Source: Riptortus pedestris (lineage: Eukaryota > Arthropoda > Insecta > Hemiptera > Alydidae). From it: 64,000 bases of DNA. The notes under the pieces are model-generated. The model made no database searches, was not told where the DNA came from, and was given only the letters and a program-made list of their open reading frames with translations. Of this stretch, positions 50,726-63,555 are shown one piece after another. Location of the stretch: assembly GCA_019009955.1 (NCBI GenBank), contig CM032231.1, positions 38,430,001-38,494,000 on the forward strand, read 5' to 3'. Both the position numbers and the translations under genes were made by a program. Numbering within the stretch: position 1 is the stretch's first letter; each line of letters begins with the position of its first letter.

Positions 50726-53700
50726 AAGATAATTGTGTATCTTAATTAACTCGATAACGTAAGAAAAGAATGCCCATTATCCTTGATACTCGGAAGTTAG
50801 TAGATCGAAGTCTTTAAGCAGCACAATTATTTTAAGGTGAGAAAGGGTGTATAGGAGAAAATAAACGCGAATTTCTTCTCCCATATTAGTTTTCCGTCAT
50901 TAGAATTTTCACAATAGGTATTTCCTAAGAATGAAACGCGGAGCTAAAAGAGAGACGTGATAGGCATCCTTAAGTTATAGGGGTTGTTCAGCAGTTCGAT
51001 TCACGCTTTGGCATTTGTAAATACATCAATGATCCAGAACTGCAAGTGGGAAATCTTGCGTAGCATTTACGTGACGCTGCAACGCTGGTCTCCTAGAATA
51101 AAAGAGGCATTTCGATGAAAAGTATCCAGTTTAAAGTTAATGCTTTAAAAGATGAAACGGTATACCGTTCATCCGGTGAGGTCAGAGCCGGAACTAGGAC
51201 CTAGCCAAGCCGGAAAAAGCAGATGCTCGGTGTCTTTTTACAGCTGAGCCATTCTTAAGTCTTACGCTCGGTCAGTGGCGCGTGCGCTCCACGGGAAAAA
51301 CTTTATTAATGGTTCCGTGAGAATCTTCAACTGGAGCAACAAAGTTTAAGGGGAAATGAATAATTTTTAAATTTTTGAAAATTATCTGCTTGTTCGCCAC
51401 TTTTTTTTTTTTTTTAGTAGACTGTAGAATTACTTACTTTTTCCTGATGCTGACACTTAAAATATGTAATAAATTAGTGAAACCTGCCCTTCATTAGTAT
51501 TTTTTAGCACAAAAAATGAAATTTTAACGTGAACATTGTCTAACAGATTAATCGGGGCGAAGAAAATAACATTGCTATCATACTGCCAATCATTTATTAA
51601 TTAATGAAACCAAAAAAATAAGTAAAACGTTTTGCAGTTCCAATCGGAGTATAAGAATTCAGAAGCATGATTTTTTTTTTTTTTTTTTTTTTAAAATATT
51701 ATTCAATCTTAAGTTTTAATGGACTGATTATTAAGGCTGTACTATTAATAGTTTAGAAAAGTAGCAAGTGAAAAATGAATGAAAGATTAAAACAATACAT
51801 TAATCAAAAGTATGAGAAAGAAACATGTATAGTGGACTACTATTAATATTTAATCGAATCGTCCATGAGCCAATGGATTTAGAAAACATATTTCAATTAT
51901 GGTTTTTATTACTCCCAAGGAGATTGTATAATACTAAAATGATTAGATACCAAAAGTAGTGTTTGGTCATAGAACTGGTTTTACTTACACTACTTTTCAA
52001 GAGGTTCTGCCAAAGGCATAAGACAATTTCATTGGGAGCAATCATAATAGAAAGTGAAATAAGTTTTAACCTCCTTGCAGGAAGTAAAGTATTATAACGA
52101 TGAAAATTTTCGGCTGTCCCCTGTACCCCATCTGACTAATTTTGGCGTGATGTCTGTATGTTATAAACCTAACGTAACTCAAAAAACAGCTGTCCTTAGA
52201 ATGTTGAATTTTCACATTTAGGATAGTTTAGTTAGTTGTATCCCTTCCCTTTTGATCAAAATCCAATAAGGAGGAGGGGTAGAGGATATTATAATATTGA
52301 GTTTGCATTTAAAATGTAATTTGCAAATTTCTCCGTATGTTTTAAGAATACAAAAAATTAATAGGACCGTTTCTGTTTGTTCTATGACAATTTTTCGATC
52401 CGTTGCACTGGGACGGAGACATGGACATTACTTTTAAATTTAATAATTTTTTAATGAAATGATAATAATTTATTTTATTTAATAGGAGTGCAAGGAAGCC
52501 TTGCGTGCCCACATCATATTTTAAAAAGAATTGAGAATGACATTTTTCTAATGGAAAACATTTTATTATTTGTTCAACTAACAAGTGCTGGTTTTGTTAG
52601 TTCAAACTAGAGTTTTTTGTTAAGAAAAATGCCTGCCTAATGATATTGTTTTCATAATGTAATATTACGTACAATAATCAGCTTACGGTTCGACATCAAT
52701 TTTTAATTTAAAATGATTAATTAAGTTTACCTTATCAGTTATTGCACTATTTTTAATAAAATCTCTATAAATCTTCCTTTATATTGTTAAAAATAAATTT
52801 TAATTGATTTAGGGTGAAAAGAGATATTTTACTTTGCCAAAGAGAGATAAAAAGAGGTATTTTTTTGCTGTGAATATAGAGATAAAATGAATTTTTTGTT
52901 CTTTTAGTCTTGACTTAGAGATTTTAGCAGATTTTTTAAATATCCTGTGGGAAACACAGTTTGTTAAGCCTTTATGATAGAACAAAAGCCAAGCTCCTGG
53001 GGCTGGCAGAATGCATTGTAGCAAGCGATGAAGGTTATATTAACTATTTCTGGAGGGCTTTTAAAGCAGCAGACCACATTTAAACAATGTTGTTTATATT
53101 TTTGTATCCTTCTAAACACCTACATTGAGAATGATATCGTTTTCCGCTCTAAATTTGGCTATTCCGGCGAAAGACAAGCTTTTACAATTTCAACAGAGCT
53201 TAACATTTTAGGGCACTAAGGCGAATTTGGTAGCGATATTATAATATTGTGTGTGTAAGACTTGATGACCAAGCTTAATATTATTTTTTTTATTTTTGAA
53301 GCTATTAGTTCAAGGCCAGATCTGTCTCAATCATTATTTAGTCTTAATTTTAATTGTTTGTTAATTTATAAAAATAAAGGAAAGGACTTTCGTTGATAAC
53401 CTTTCAACCGTAACAGTAACTTTGATAAAACCTAAGTAGATAAACACAAATTAGGAGTAATAAAAAGACGGCGCACATCTGCGTGCTTAGCGAATTTCCT
53501 CAGTTCATTTAGGATTTTCAATGTTAAAGTCGTTTGAAAGACGGTATTTAAGCTTTTTAGAGGAATAGTATAGGGCATGTAGCTAGGTGGATATAAGGGA
53601 TTGTTGTAAACAGGGGTTGATAGGGAGTCAATACATATAATCGAAAATATCAGTGCTCCTGGATGATATAAAACTGTCCATCCAAATCATCTACATACAT

Positions 53701-54435
53701 CGTACAGATCGAAGAAATTTACTGAATTTTATTTGGTACCCCCTCACAAGTAATTTTGCTTATTTAAAAAAAAACAATTTTATATTTCAAGATTCAACGA
53801 TAATAACATTCATTCACACACACACTTCAATGGTGTTTTTGCCATTTAGGGGCTCCCACATGAAACGGTATATTGGTCTCGGATCTACTTTAGGTCTTTC
53901 CATGCGACATATTTTATTTAATTTATTTAAATGAGTTCCGCAACGCAGGCGATTTACTCATTATTAAAGCGTCATTAAAAAAACGAAATGCAAAAAAAAA
54001 ACAAAAACAACAACAAACAGAAAAAGAGTGAACTATGGCAAACGGTGATTTTTGAAACGGGTTATTGGCGTGTCAGGGTCATATATGAAGCAAACGATAT
54101 TGTACGATATGGAAACATCAGGATAATGAACCTAATATAAATGAAAATGTAACTATAGAAAGGAGGGGGGGGGGATTAAATAAATGCGAGATAAATCAAC
54201 AGCTTATTCCCTATACGGAAATTCCCTATAAGACCAATTATCAAGAATGGTATTTATTAATATTTCCTAATAGTCCATAATTAGGTTTGTTAAAGAATGA
54301 ATTTTAAAGGAAGATATTAAATAAGCTGCCCAACTACAGTCATCATTATAATACAATTTAAGAGTACATCTGGATGTAGTGTGTAAGGTTGACTCAAACC
54401 TTTATTCGAGGGAAAGAGAGGGGGGGGGGGCAAAC
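50726..54435. other. No gene recognised
   Basis: AT-rich with T runs near 51400 and 51670 and a tRNA-like patch at 51171. Short open frames near 53028 and 53653 (the latter with MVFLPFRGSHMKRYIGLGST) match no family I know. Confidence 0.4.
51171..51255 (-). repeat. tRNA-like fragment, possible SINE head
   Basis: The minus strand reads ATGGCTCAGCTGTAAAAAGA, CACCGAGCATCTGC and later TCCTAGTTCCGGCTC, in the order A box, anticodon arm, B box, but strongly diverged. It is GC-richer than its surroundings. Confidence 0.35.
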
Positions 54436-54483
54436 CCTTAAGTGATGAAATAGCTGATTTCTCAAACGGGGAATCTGCTAAAA
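54436..54483 (+). mobile_element. HINE-like element, 3' end fragment
   Basis: Only AAATAGCTGATTTCTC, AAACGGGGAATCTGCTAAAA and a few bases remain; a G run precedes it. Confidence 0.55.
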
Positions 54484-55651
54484 TGGTGAATATATAATAA
54501 GTGCGTTTAGTTTATTTTTTATAATTAACTCAAATAATAGTCTAATGAGCGTTTCTTTCCGCTGTCTACTATGTTCGGCTGGCGGTTATTACTTTTGATA
54601 ATATTTTGATGATTCTTTCAGCCAGGCATATAGATAATAAAGTTAAGTTACTGAGTGTTCAGATAGGTTATCATACCATCGAAATGAAAATAAAGGCAAC
54701 GCTCAACAGATAATGAGTTGCATTTCCTGCGTTTTGGAAGACACACTCCCGTCGGATATTGTAGAAGATAAATTTTCGTAAACATTAGACAGAAAATACG
54801 CAAGAATAAAATAAGCAACAAAAATATGAAAGCATGTTTAGAACATCATCATAACAAGTAAGAAAAAGTTAAAACCAAAGAAGATAATAACCTTGACTTG
54901 AACGTTAAACATGTAAGAAAGAGATCATTGGGGGTTACTTGGAAGGCATCGTAGTTAATTAGTCTTGAGAGGTTTCCTGGAGAGAAGATGTCATCACTTA
55001 TCTATCTCCCTTTCGGCTTCTTTGGTCAATAATGATCTGATACGAATCCGTATAACTGACTTTTTTTTAGTCGCTAGTTTCCCAGTGAGCTGGGGCTGTT
55101 AATTTCAAGGACAAAAAGAGTTATAGTTCACTGGTATAAAACTATAATTACTCCACAGATGCGACATATTATACGATCATAAACTCTTTTCAAAACTCAC
55201 AAAGAAATGATAAGAAAAGAACGATTTCTAAGGGTGTAGACTTTGTTAAAAGTCACTCCAAAAACAAATCTGATATATTCTAAATTTAATAATGGTGGTT
55301 AATTATACTAACAGTTATGTATGCCAGAGAAGCGAGGACTGTCGTCACGGAGAAGATAACGATATTTGGAGCTGTAAGAGAGTAACACAGATGGAGAATC
55401 AAAATCAACAGGTAAATCGAATGTATTCCGACTGGCTAACTGAACAATTTTTCATCGTTCATGATACAGTACCAGTTGAGGAGACATGAGGGAGGACAAT
55501 TGTAGGCTGTGATCTGCAATTGCTGAGCCCTTACTGAGAAACTGAATATACTCAGTTCCAGTCGAAGCCGTAAGGGCTCTTAACACCTAGCAGTAGGAAG
55601 TAAATAAGCATACTCTACCATAAAAAATACAATACTCTTAACAAATATATA
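54484..55651. other. No gene recognised
   Basis: It includes a 65-codon plus-strand frame at 55292-55489 that begins at a TTG and contains SEDCRHGEDNDIWSCKRVTQ. It has no splice or family support and is not called a gene. Confidence 0.4.
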
Positions 55652-55850
55652 ATTATTATTATTATTCTTTATTAACGTCCACTTTTTGCAACTAAGGCTA
55701 ATTGGGACGGGTTATCTACAGGTTACCACCCTTTTCTAGCCAGGGTGGGATTTAGGATGTTATTTAATGAATTTCGCCACTAAATAATTTCCTTTACACA
55801 GGCGAGAATCAAACTTGCCACTCTAGTTTTAACTTGTGAGATAAAGGGAA
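55652..55850 (-). mobile_element. SINE copy
   Basis: On the minus strand the 3' part is intact: GGCTAGAAAAGGGTGGTAAC, CCTGTAGATAACCCGTCCCA and an AATAATAATAAT tail. The tRNA-like head is diverged beyond the B box (AAGTTTGATTCTCGCC). Confidence 0.85.
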
Positions 55851-55948
55851 GGTCCGGTGCGCCCCAGTGTTCATGAAGCCACCTTCTTACCCCCCAAAAA
55901 CATATAAAATAGGATTAGAAATGACGTATTCATTCAAAGCTCCCAATA

Positions 55949-56518
55949 TTATTAGCAGATTTTCCTTAAGGAAAGTCAGTTATTGAGGTCATACTCATGA
56001 CGCGATTTTCGAAACATTTCCTTAAATGTCCATCAATCATACCCAGTAGATGACGAAAATGAGGTTCGTTCAAAACGCTTGATCAACACCAAACTCGATA
56101 TTTAAACGCTTTATGTAAAACTAAACATCAACTTTGTTAATGGCTGAAATCTGACCAGTGGAAGGAAGAGTTTAGAGTGGGGAATTTCGAAAAGTCTTAA
56201 TATCTCCGTTATTACGAGTCAGATCGATAAATTGTATAGAGCCAATCTTATTGAAAATGTAATGTTCAATAAATGTTGTTATGTACGTCATTTCACTAAT
56301 ATGAATAATAACCATTTTTTAGTTTTCGGTCTTATTAAACCAAAATCCTACTCATGCCATATTAAATAGAAGCGGTTATACTACGAAGCACTATTTTTTG
56401 AATCCTAAGTACCAAATATTGCTATCATTGAACTTTTAAGTTTTGAGATACCTAAATGCAAATATTTGACGCACCTGTGAAATCTGCTTAGTTAACGCAA
56501 CTCCTGCGTGACGGACTT
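55949..56518 (-). mobile_element. HINE-like element, one of a head-to-tail pair
   Basis: On the minus strand it starts GTCCGTCACGCAGGAGTTGC at about 56516 and ends near 55949 in AAAATCTGCTAATAAT. The microsatellite is missing. Confidence 0.82.
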
Positions 56519-57040
56519 TTAGCAGATTTCCATTAAGAGATGACGAAATGAGGTCCGTTCAAAATTATATATATATATATTTGTCTGTTAACGCTCTAGC
56601 GGTCGCAATTTTTGTTTGACCGTTACCAAACTCGATATTTAAACGTTTTATGCAAAAAAACAGATCAAGTTCGTTAATGGCTGAAATAGGACCAGTGGGG
56701 GGGTGGGTTTAGAGGGGGGATTTTCGAAAATTTGAAATATCTCCGTTACACATATGTCGGATCACAAAATTGTACAGAACCAATCTTCTCGCAAATTAAA
56801 TTTACTATAAATATTGTTCTATTAAAAGTATAAACTTATAGTATTAAACGTATAGAACTCTATCTTGAATATTAACTGAGATATTCGCATTTTTATTAAA
56901 TGTGGACCGATAACGGACGAGTGTTTCCCGCCAAAAGCTAGTTCGTCCGTAACTGTTCGGCTCTCGTATGGAAATTTCTCTATTGTATAACTTCACGTGG
57001 GAAATCTGTTTAGCTTACGCAGCCCCTGCGTGACGGACTT
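56519..57040 (-). mobile_element. HINE-like element, second of the head-to-tail pair
   Basis: On the minus strand it starts GTCCGTCACGCAGGGGCTGC (about 57037) and ends TCTGCTAAAA directly against the first bases of the neighbouring copy. It has a short (TA)n tract. The GGATCGATGGACATTTG block and most of the palindrome are deleted. Confidence 0.85.
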
Positions 57041-57261
57041 TTTTTAATTACCGTAGAATGTCACATAAATCGTACTCCTGAACGTAAATTCCTACAATGA
57101 GCTAAAAGTAATGACAAGCACAGTTCTCGTATTACACGGAACATCTATAAATTGTGTTATAAGGTTATTATAGGAGTACAAATAGTAAAATATAACAAAT
57201 ACTAAGTTATAATAACTCGTGTACTAATAATTGCATGTTATGTTATTTAGTAAACCCCTAC

Positions 57262-57432
57262 TATGACTATTATGGCTTATGGACAGGTGCTAGGAGTACC
57301 TTCCTTTTCTAGAAAGGGTGCGACTGAGGATTTTATTTAGTTAGTTTAGACGTTTGTCACTGAATAAATTACTTTAGCCGCGCGAGAATCGAATCCATGG
57401 TCCCATCTCTCATAGTCCGTCTAAGTGCAATG
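57262..57432 (-). mobile_element. SINE copy, decayed, beside the Tc1-like element
   Basis: The minus strand shows the B box region GGATTCGATTCTCGCG, the GTGACAAAC..CTAAATAAAATCCT segment and a damaged TCTAGAAAAGGAAGG block. It ends seven bases before the TA at the left end of the Tc1-like element. Confidence 0.72.
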
Positions 57433-57440
57433 GCAATATA

Positions 57441-58042
57441 CACTCAACCGCAAAAAAAACCGGACACTTCATTTTTGTCGTATTAAAAGCTAATTTTCAG
57501 CAATTTTCTTTAAGTGGGTATTCTAGTTATTACAGAGAATTTAGAGTATAAAATCCCTTCAGGATTAGTAAACAATTAGATAAAACTCAGATTAGATTTA
57601 TTTGTCGTGAATTTGATCTGTTCGAAACTGTAAGTAGTTTTTCGCATATTTAAACATCTTTAATTATTAAACAAGCATTTTCTTTAATTAATGTTTTATT
57701 TTTATTTCGGTCCAGAATAATGGGTCTTTCAAACTTAGATGGAAGGCCGGAGCTTACGTTACATTGCCGAAAAGCTTGGGGTAGCGAAGTCTACCATTCA
57801 CTGTAATAAAAATGAAGAATAATTTTTTTTTAAATGTGTTAATTTATCTTTTTCTTTTTTTTTTATTTTGTATTTTTTTGTAAATAATCAATAAAAATTA
57901 TTCACTTTTGGCAGATTTTGTTTAAATAACCTATAGATTAACCAATTATTTTAATTAAAAAGATTAATATACATATATATTAAGTATTTAACAAAACTAT
58001 AAGACTAAATCTAAGTGTCCGGTTTTTTTTTGCGGTTGAGTG
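57441..58042 (+). mobile_element. Internally deleted Tc1-like element
   Basis: The terminal inverted repeats are about 29 bases: CACTCAACCGC, a run of A, then CCGGACACTT on the left and the mirror on the right (one base longer in the A/T run). TA dinucleotides flank both ends (57439-57440 and 58043-58044), the Tc1/mariner target duplication. A transposase stub at 57739-57822 remains; the rest of the gene is gone, so the element cannot move by itself. Confidence 0.9.
57739..57822 (+). pseudogene. Tc1-like transposase N-terminal fragment (helix-turn-helix only)
   Basis: The 27-residue open frame contains GRSLRYIAEKLGVAKSTIHC, the classic DNA-binding helix-turn-helix of Tc1-family transposases (pattern GxSxxxIAxxLGVxxSTV). 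It ends at TAA shortly after. The catalytic DDE part is deleted. Confidence 0.82.
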
Positions 58043-58044
58043 TA

Positions 58045-60206
58045 TATCATAAATCGACATATCATTTGCTAGAGTATATGTGTGTCTATTTTTATTATAT
58101 ACACTAAGTTCAGTACTATAGGATCTTGAGGACTATTACAACAAATATAAAAAAATAAATGTATTGATTATTTCGTATATAATTTAGAGAGTATAACAGA
58201 TAAAAGAGGAATTTCATAAGAATTTCGTTCAATGTACTACAATAGAGAGGTTCACATATTGGATTCCTCCCCCTTATACTTACAAACGGAGGCACAGAAT
58301 TGCCTGTTTTTTTTCTGTTCCCTTTGAGTTATTATTGAGGGCACATTCATTTCGAGATAATATAACAGATGGAGCTGGGAAGGAGGGCGTCTGCTGAATA
58401 GATCGCTCCTACTAACTGAATAGATGGCACGTGCCAAGTAATCCACCGCCTATATTAACAGCAGAAAGCCATACTTTAATTCAGGGGTGACCGGCACACG
58501 GTCTTAAATTAAATATAACCCCTTTAACAATGAATAAATCATTCATAAATAACATTTATATTGCTGCATTCCAAAATAATCAAAACATAATGTAATTATG
58601 TTTCAATTTTATTTTGGAATAAAAACTCCCTAGGGGACGACGAGCGCTGTAATATCAGTGCTCCCTTCAAAGAATGTTTAAGGCATAATTAAAAGGGAAT
58701 ATATTAGCTATGAGTTATCAACCCAGAAAATTATCCGTAAAGACTGTGCAAACTATAGAAGTTGTCCATTTCGTATGACAATTTTTAAAATACCAATAGT
58801 ATTTTGATTAAGGTACAATTGCTACGTACAATTTTCGTTTTTTTTCATTTAAGGTCCAAGAATAAAACTGCAGCAAGTAAAAGTAACTTAAATAAATAAA
58901 TATTACAAAAATGGCCAGAGGCAACATTATGTTTATTAGTTGTTACACCTGCCTCATCACCCATCAAACTATGTCAAGTCGATCAGCATATTAGTAATCT
59001 CAGCAGCGCGTCTTCATTATCTTCTTAGCGAATTTAATAGTTAATTACATTTGTATTATTAAAGTATATATATATATATTTTATTGTATATTTTGCTACC
59101 CGATGAAGATTTATTAGTTTCTATATGTATCTCAACAAAACTTAATTGAAGTTATTTAACAGCTTCGTTAGGAAGATTACTAATTTTTGCAAGTCTTATG
59201 CGAATTATATAGAAAACAATTGTGTTTAATCTCATTTGAAGTTTCTTATTTTAAGAAACTTTCTATTCAAGTTCAGAATGACATCGATTTAGTTCTTGAA
59301 CCCAAATATTCAGAAAACAGATGTTTACAATTATAATGCCCACATTTTACAGCAGATATAAGATGTTTTAGCTCAAATAGCGGGGAAATATTAAGTGTTC
59401 AAATCTCGAAAATTAGTATTAATTAGGTAATATTTAATTTTGCATTAATAAATAAATCACGATAGAATAAGGTCTTCAAGGAACTTCTGTGCTGCTAAAT
59501 GGTAGATCGACTAGAGGGGGGAAAGCAGCGCGGTACCCGCTCGACATTCAGTCATGTCAGTCCATCAACCTCCTGTAAATAGAAACTAAAGGACTTCATA
59601 AAATTAAACAATTCCAGTACATTTCATTAAGATATACATTAGAGAAAAATAATGAGAAAAGCAACCGTCGGTTATATATAATCCGCCTTTAGCATGACTC
59701 GTCAGATATGAGAATATGCTTTTAGCCGCACAGACCAGAATCAATCATAATCAAATAGACTACGTGAGCCAAAAGAAGTATAATTTCATGAAGACGATCT
59801 CCACTTCGTTTTGAATGATGATTCACTCAGAAGACACTGAAATTCAGCCGAAACGGCATGAGAAAAAGTGAAGAAAGAGGATATTTACTAAAGGAAGATA
59901 AGTCTAGAGATTTGAATTGGGAGACGTTGGAATTCGCAGACAAAGGACACCAAAGGTACTAATAACATCAACGGTCTGCCATGGGAAAGCAGCGTTACAT
60001 CAGAGCTTTATGTAAACCTGCATTGAGTAAGCTACGTGAGAACTATGCTCGGCAAGTGGAAATATGGCGAGTTATTAAATTAAGACATAAATATTGTAGG
60101 ATATATCTCTTGTTTCACAAAAGAAACTAAAGGAGCGTTAGCAAAAGGAGTAATGGAAATCATTACGTGCTGTTACGAAAAGGTTATCAGTAACGGGGGG
60201 GGGGGG
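58045..60206. other. No feature seen
   Basis: AT-rich to about 59500, then somewhat more balanced. No coding or repeat pattern recognised. A G run ends it. Confidence 0.5.
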
Positions 60207-61268
60207 CCGTCACGCAGGGGTTTAGTAAACTAAGCAGATTTCCCACGACCTGGTGTATGACGCAAATGATCTCAACGCACCATCTATTCACTATTTATAT
60301 ATCTCGTAATAAAATGCCAAAGTAAATAGGAATCGAAATGACTATGAAATCATTAATGTTTGAGTTAGAATAGTATGTGTCGGGCTGCAGGTTTAAGTGA
60401 ACCTACTAAAAATGCAATTATACTAAGATTACTATAAAATGCAATTATCTCAGTTAATGTTCCAGATCCAAACAAATGCATATAAAAGCATTTATAGGAA
60501 ATCACATTTGAACTAAGATTGGTTCTATGTTTGATCCCATTCATAATATCTGAGAAATACGAGTAAGAATACATATCTGAGAAAGAATTTTCGGGTTTCC
60601 TCCCCTCAAATCCCCCTCCTTTCCAAAGGTGCGATATCAGCCATCAGCAGTCTTTATTTTTGCATGAAACGATTAACGATTAAATAATTTGATAAAACAT
60701 ATTGTGTATTCTAAAACGTAAGATCTCAATTGATAACGTCAAACCGTGCACATTTGTTCATATCTCACATAGTGCAGGAGCAATGAAAACAATAAGTAAT
60801 ACATATTATAGGTTGAAATAGAACATTTCATGGTATACGGTATCAGCTTATCATTAATATGAGATGAGTACAAGTGGGTTGTACTCATACTAAACAGCAA
60901 AAATTTCCGTTAATATTCGATGTACAGAAAAAGTACATAGCACAACGTTTATAGGAAATTAAATTTGCAACAAGATTGATTAAATACCATTTTTCGATCC
61001 GTTGCATAATAATGGAGATCCACCCTCTAAAAGTCCTCTCATCCTTGTTCGATTACAGCCATTAAGAAATTTGATCTTTAGATATGCATAAAAAGATTAA
61101 ATATCAAGTTTTGTAGCAAAAATAGCGACCGCAACAGCGTTAACAGAATATGTATATAGTTTTGAAGCGACCTCATTTTTAACATCTACTGGGCAGGATC
61201 GACGAACTTTCGAAGAACTTTTTCAAAAATCACGTCATCAGTACAACCTCAATAGCTGCTAAAATGAA
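60207..61268 (+). mobile_element. HINE-like element, long and diverged
   Basis: It starts CCGTCACGCAGGGGTTTAGT right after a run of G, contains two core rounds (near 60440-60560 and 60895-61020), GCGACCGCAACAGCGTTAAC, GGCAGGATCGACGAAC and ends CCTCAATAGCTGCTAAAATG. The palindrome is lost. Confidence 0.72.
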
Positions 61269-62072
61269 GGACTTTCAATGTAGAGTGCAATCAATGTGAA
61301 GGTTCCATAATCTAATCATTGTTTCCAGAGTCCCACGAGGTCGGTATCACCATGCCCATTTACAGGAACGACTGGAGATAATTTATGAAGAAAATTCTAC
61401 AAAACCTAGGACTTCCTTTTGGGATAGTTCATATTTCTTGTAACCCCTGACATATTGATTCCCCAAGCGAGTGATATAAGGCAAAATAATAATTATGTTT
61501 TGTGCCAATATGGCCAAGGCCTTCTGGTGGGAGAACATGTTGTCACAATGTCGTTCTTCCCTCTACTCTACCCGGCTTCTAAACTGCCTCATGGTGGCAA
61601 ATAAACCTTAGGATAGTTACTTTGAGAGTGTCGACGTTGGAAATCATATAATCAAGTTGCATGTGGACTGCATTCACTATATTTTAGCTCACATGCCTCA
61701 ATATGGAATTAAAAATTAATATTTCTTTATTTTTATTATTAAAAAATAAGACAATCAGTTACAAACAGTACTGTCTATTATTGGGAGGGGAGGGGGGTAA
61801 GATATCCCAATTGAACCAAAGTAAATCATCACAAATGAAGTAGTTATACATCCAATTTCTTATGTTACTACATAACCAGAATTAAGAACCGTAATTGTGG
61901 ACCAAAGAAGTAGAAGTTTCCACTTCCACGTTTGGCAGAAAATATTAGGAGACTGGTTGAACGACGAAACTAATTGAAGACTGCCGATGTACCACCCAGA
62001 AGGTTCATAAAGCAACCTATAGAGGTCAAGATCTGTTTTATTCATGGTGATGTCGATCACTTACCATGTGAG
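61269..62072. other. No gene recognised
   Basis: A less AT-rich stretch near 61320-61610 has no convincing open frame. Nothing recognised. Confidence 0.4.
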
Positions 62073-62245
62073 TTATTATTACTTACGTTCACTTTATGCT
62101 ATTATGGCTAATCGGGACGGGTTATCTACAGGTTACCACCCTTTTTTTAGCCAGTGTGGGCCTAAGGTGTTTATTTAATGACTCCATCACCAAATAAATT
62201 TCTAGTGCCCAGGGCGGGAATCGAACCCGCCACTCTAGGTCTACC
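62073..62245 (-). mobile_element. SINE copy
   Basis: The minus strand reads from the B box (GGGTTCGATTCCCGCC) through the body (CTGGCTAAAAAAGGGTGG, CCTGTAGATAACCCGTCC). The head beyond the B box is replaced by a second partial copy in opposite orientation. Confidence 0.85.
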
Positions 62246-62252
62246 ACGCGAA

Positions 62253-62350
62253 ATTAAACGAAATAAACGTAGTCCCACCCTTAGATAGAAAGCTCGTCGA
62301 TGAATCGTCTCGATTAACCGCAACTGGTTTAAGTGGACATTAATAAGTAA
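62253..62350 (+). mobile_element. SINE body fragment, inverted against its neighbour
   Basis: This carries TAGTCCCACCCTTAGATAGA, a GATTAACCGCAACTGG block and AAGTGGACATTAATAAGTAA, the 3' half of the SINE. It abuts the previous copy head to head. Confidence 0.65.
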
Positions 62351-63227
62351 CTTAGCAACACATATCCGTCCGTACAGTATAATGTATATATCAAAAGTTT
62401 TCAAGATCCAGGAACAAACGGTCTGTTAAAGAAAAGGGGTTTCCCTGAAAATATGTTTAATACTAATTCTGAAAATAATTCCTACTTAAATATTATGTCA
62501 GTAAGTATTACCAGTAAGAAGTAGAACAATATGCCGATGAGTATAAGAATAATGAGCGGACACTAAGAACACGGAATGAAAACGTTCTCATTTTCGTAGC
62601 AAGGTGCCTGTTAGGCGTAGGCAGGAATCCCACACCAGCCAGCAATGACTTTCAACATATAAAAGTAAACCTCTTTCACCGGATATTATCCCAATAGGTG
62701 CATCTCGTAGGAGGTTAGATAAATAGTCTCTACGCCTTATGTGCAAAACTGGTTTTGTAAGACTACTTTATTCATAAGACCACTTCTATAAGCCTTTATA
62801 TCATATAAATATGTAGAGAAAATAACCAGAATCATATTTCGCATTAATTAGGCCATGGCCGCTGTTAAAGGATTATGAAATTAGACCATCGATGCATTTC
62901 AAATTAAGGACCAAAGTAGAAATGCAGATAAGTAGGCAGGAAATCAATACGAAACCATTTTAAATTCCGTATAATTATTCTCCGTATGCATTTATAATAA
63001 TATACTTTTTTTTTTATTTATTTTTTTTTTTTTATTTAGCAAACACTTTTCAAGATCAAAATTTCATCTCAGCCTTCTGCTGTGTCAAAACCATTTACTA
63101 CTTACATTTGACTAAAACAGAAATATACAGACATAAGTAGTACAGGTGTCGCATTTGTATAAATAAGACTAAAATAAAAAAGTATTTTTTTTTTAATCAA
63201 TTATGATTTAAATAAGAGCCTCAGCTT
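62351..63227. other. No feature seen
   Basis: AT-rich with T runs near 63007-63040. Nothing recognised. Confidence 0.5.
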
Positions 63228-63302
63228 ACTATTATTATTTTTTAACGTCCACATTTTGCTACTTATAGTCTAATTGGGACAGGATATCTACAGGTTAGCA
63301 CC
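63228..63302 (-). mobile_element. SINE 3' fragment
   Basis: The minus strand holds only the end of the SINE: GGTGCTAACCTGTAGATA, ..AATTAGAC.. and GTGGACGTTAAAAAATAATA. It is cut where the next copy starts. Confidence 0.75.
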
Positions 63303-63525
63303 CCAGGCTCAGGTAAGTCATGTGAGTTAAGGCGTTGGTCTTAATCTCACTCGGTAAGCCTAGAGCTGTGAGTTCGATTCTTACCTGAGCAATAGGAATT
63401 TATTTAGTGAAGAACTCATTAAAAAAAAAATCCTTAGTCTCACAGTGGTTAGAAAAGGGCGTAAGCCTTAAGATAACCCGTTCCAGACAGCCTCATTAGA
63501 TCAAAGTGTACGTTAATGAATAACA
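63303..63525 (+). mobile_element. SINE copy, complete
   Basis: It has the head GGCTCAGGTAAGTCATGTGA and AGTTAAGGCGTTGGTCTTAA, the B box GAGTTCGATTCTTACC, a ten-A expansion in the AAATAAAATCC segment, the body and an AT-rich tail. Confidence 0.88.
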
Positions 63526-63555
63526 TTTTATTTTTTAGATTAAAATAATTTTATT

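Noticed and set aside
55292..55489. 65-codon plus-strand frame SEDCRHGEDNDIWSCKRVTQ...
   Set aside because: The residue mix is protein-like, but there is no ATG start, splice context or recognised family.
62171..62404. 77-codon minus-strand open frame (ends ..RVAGSIPALGTRNLFGDGVIK)
   Set aside because: It spans the SINE B-box region and flanks; the GSIPALGTR part is simply the tRNA-like head read as protein.
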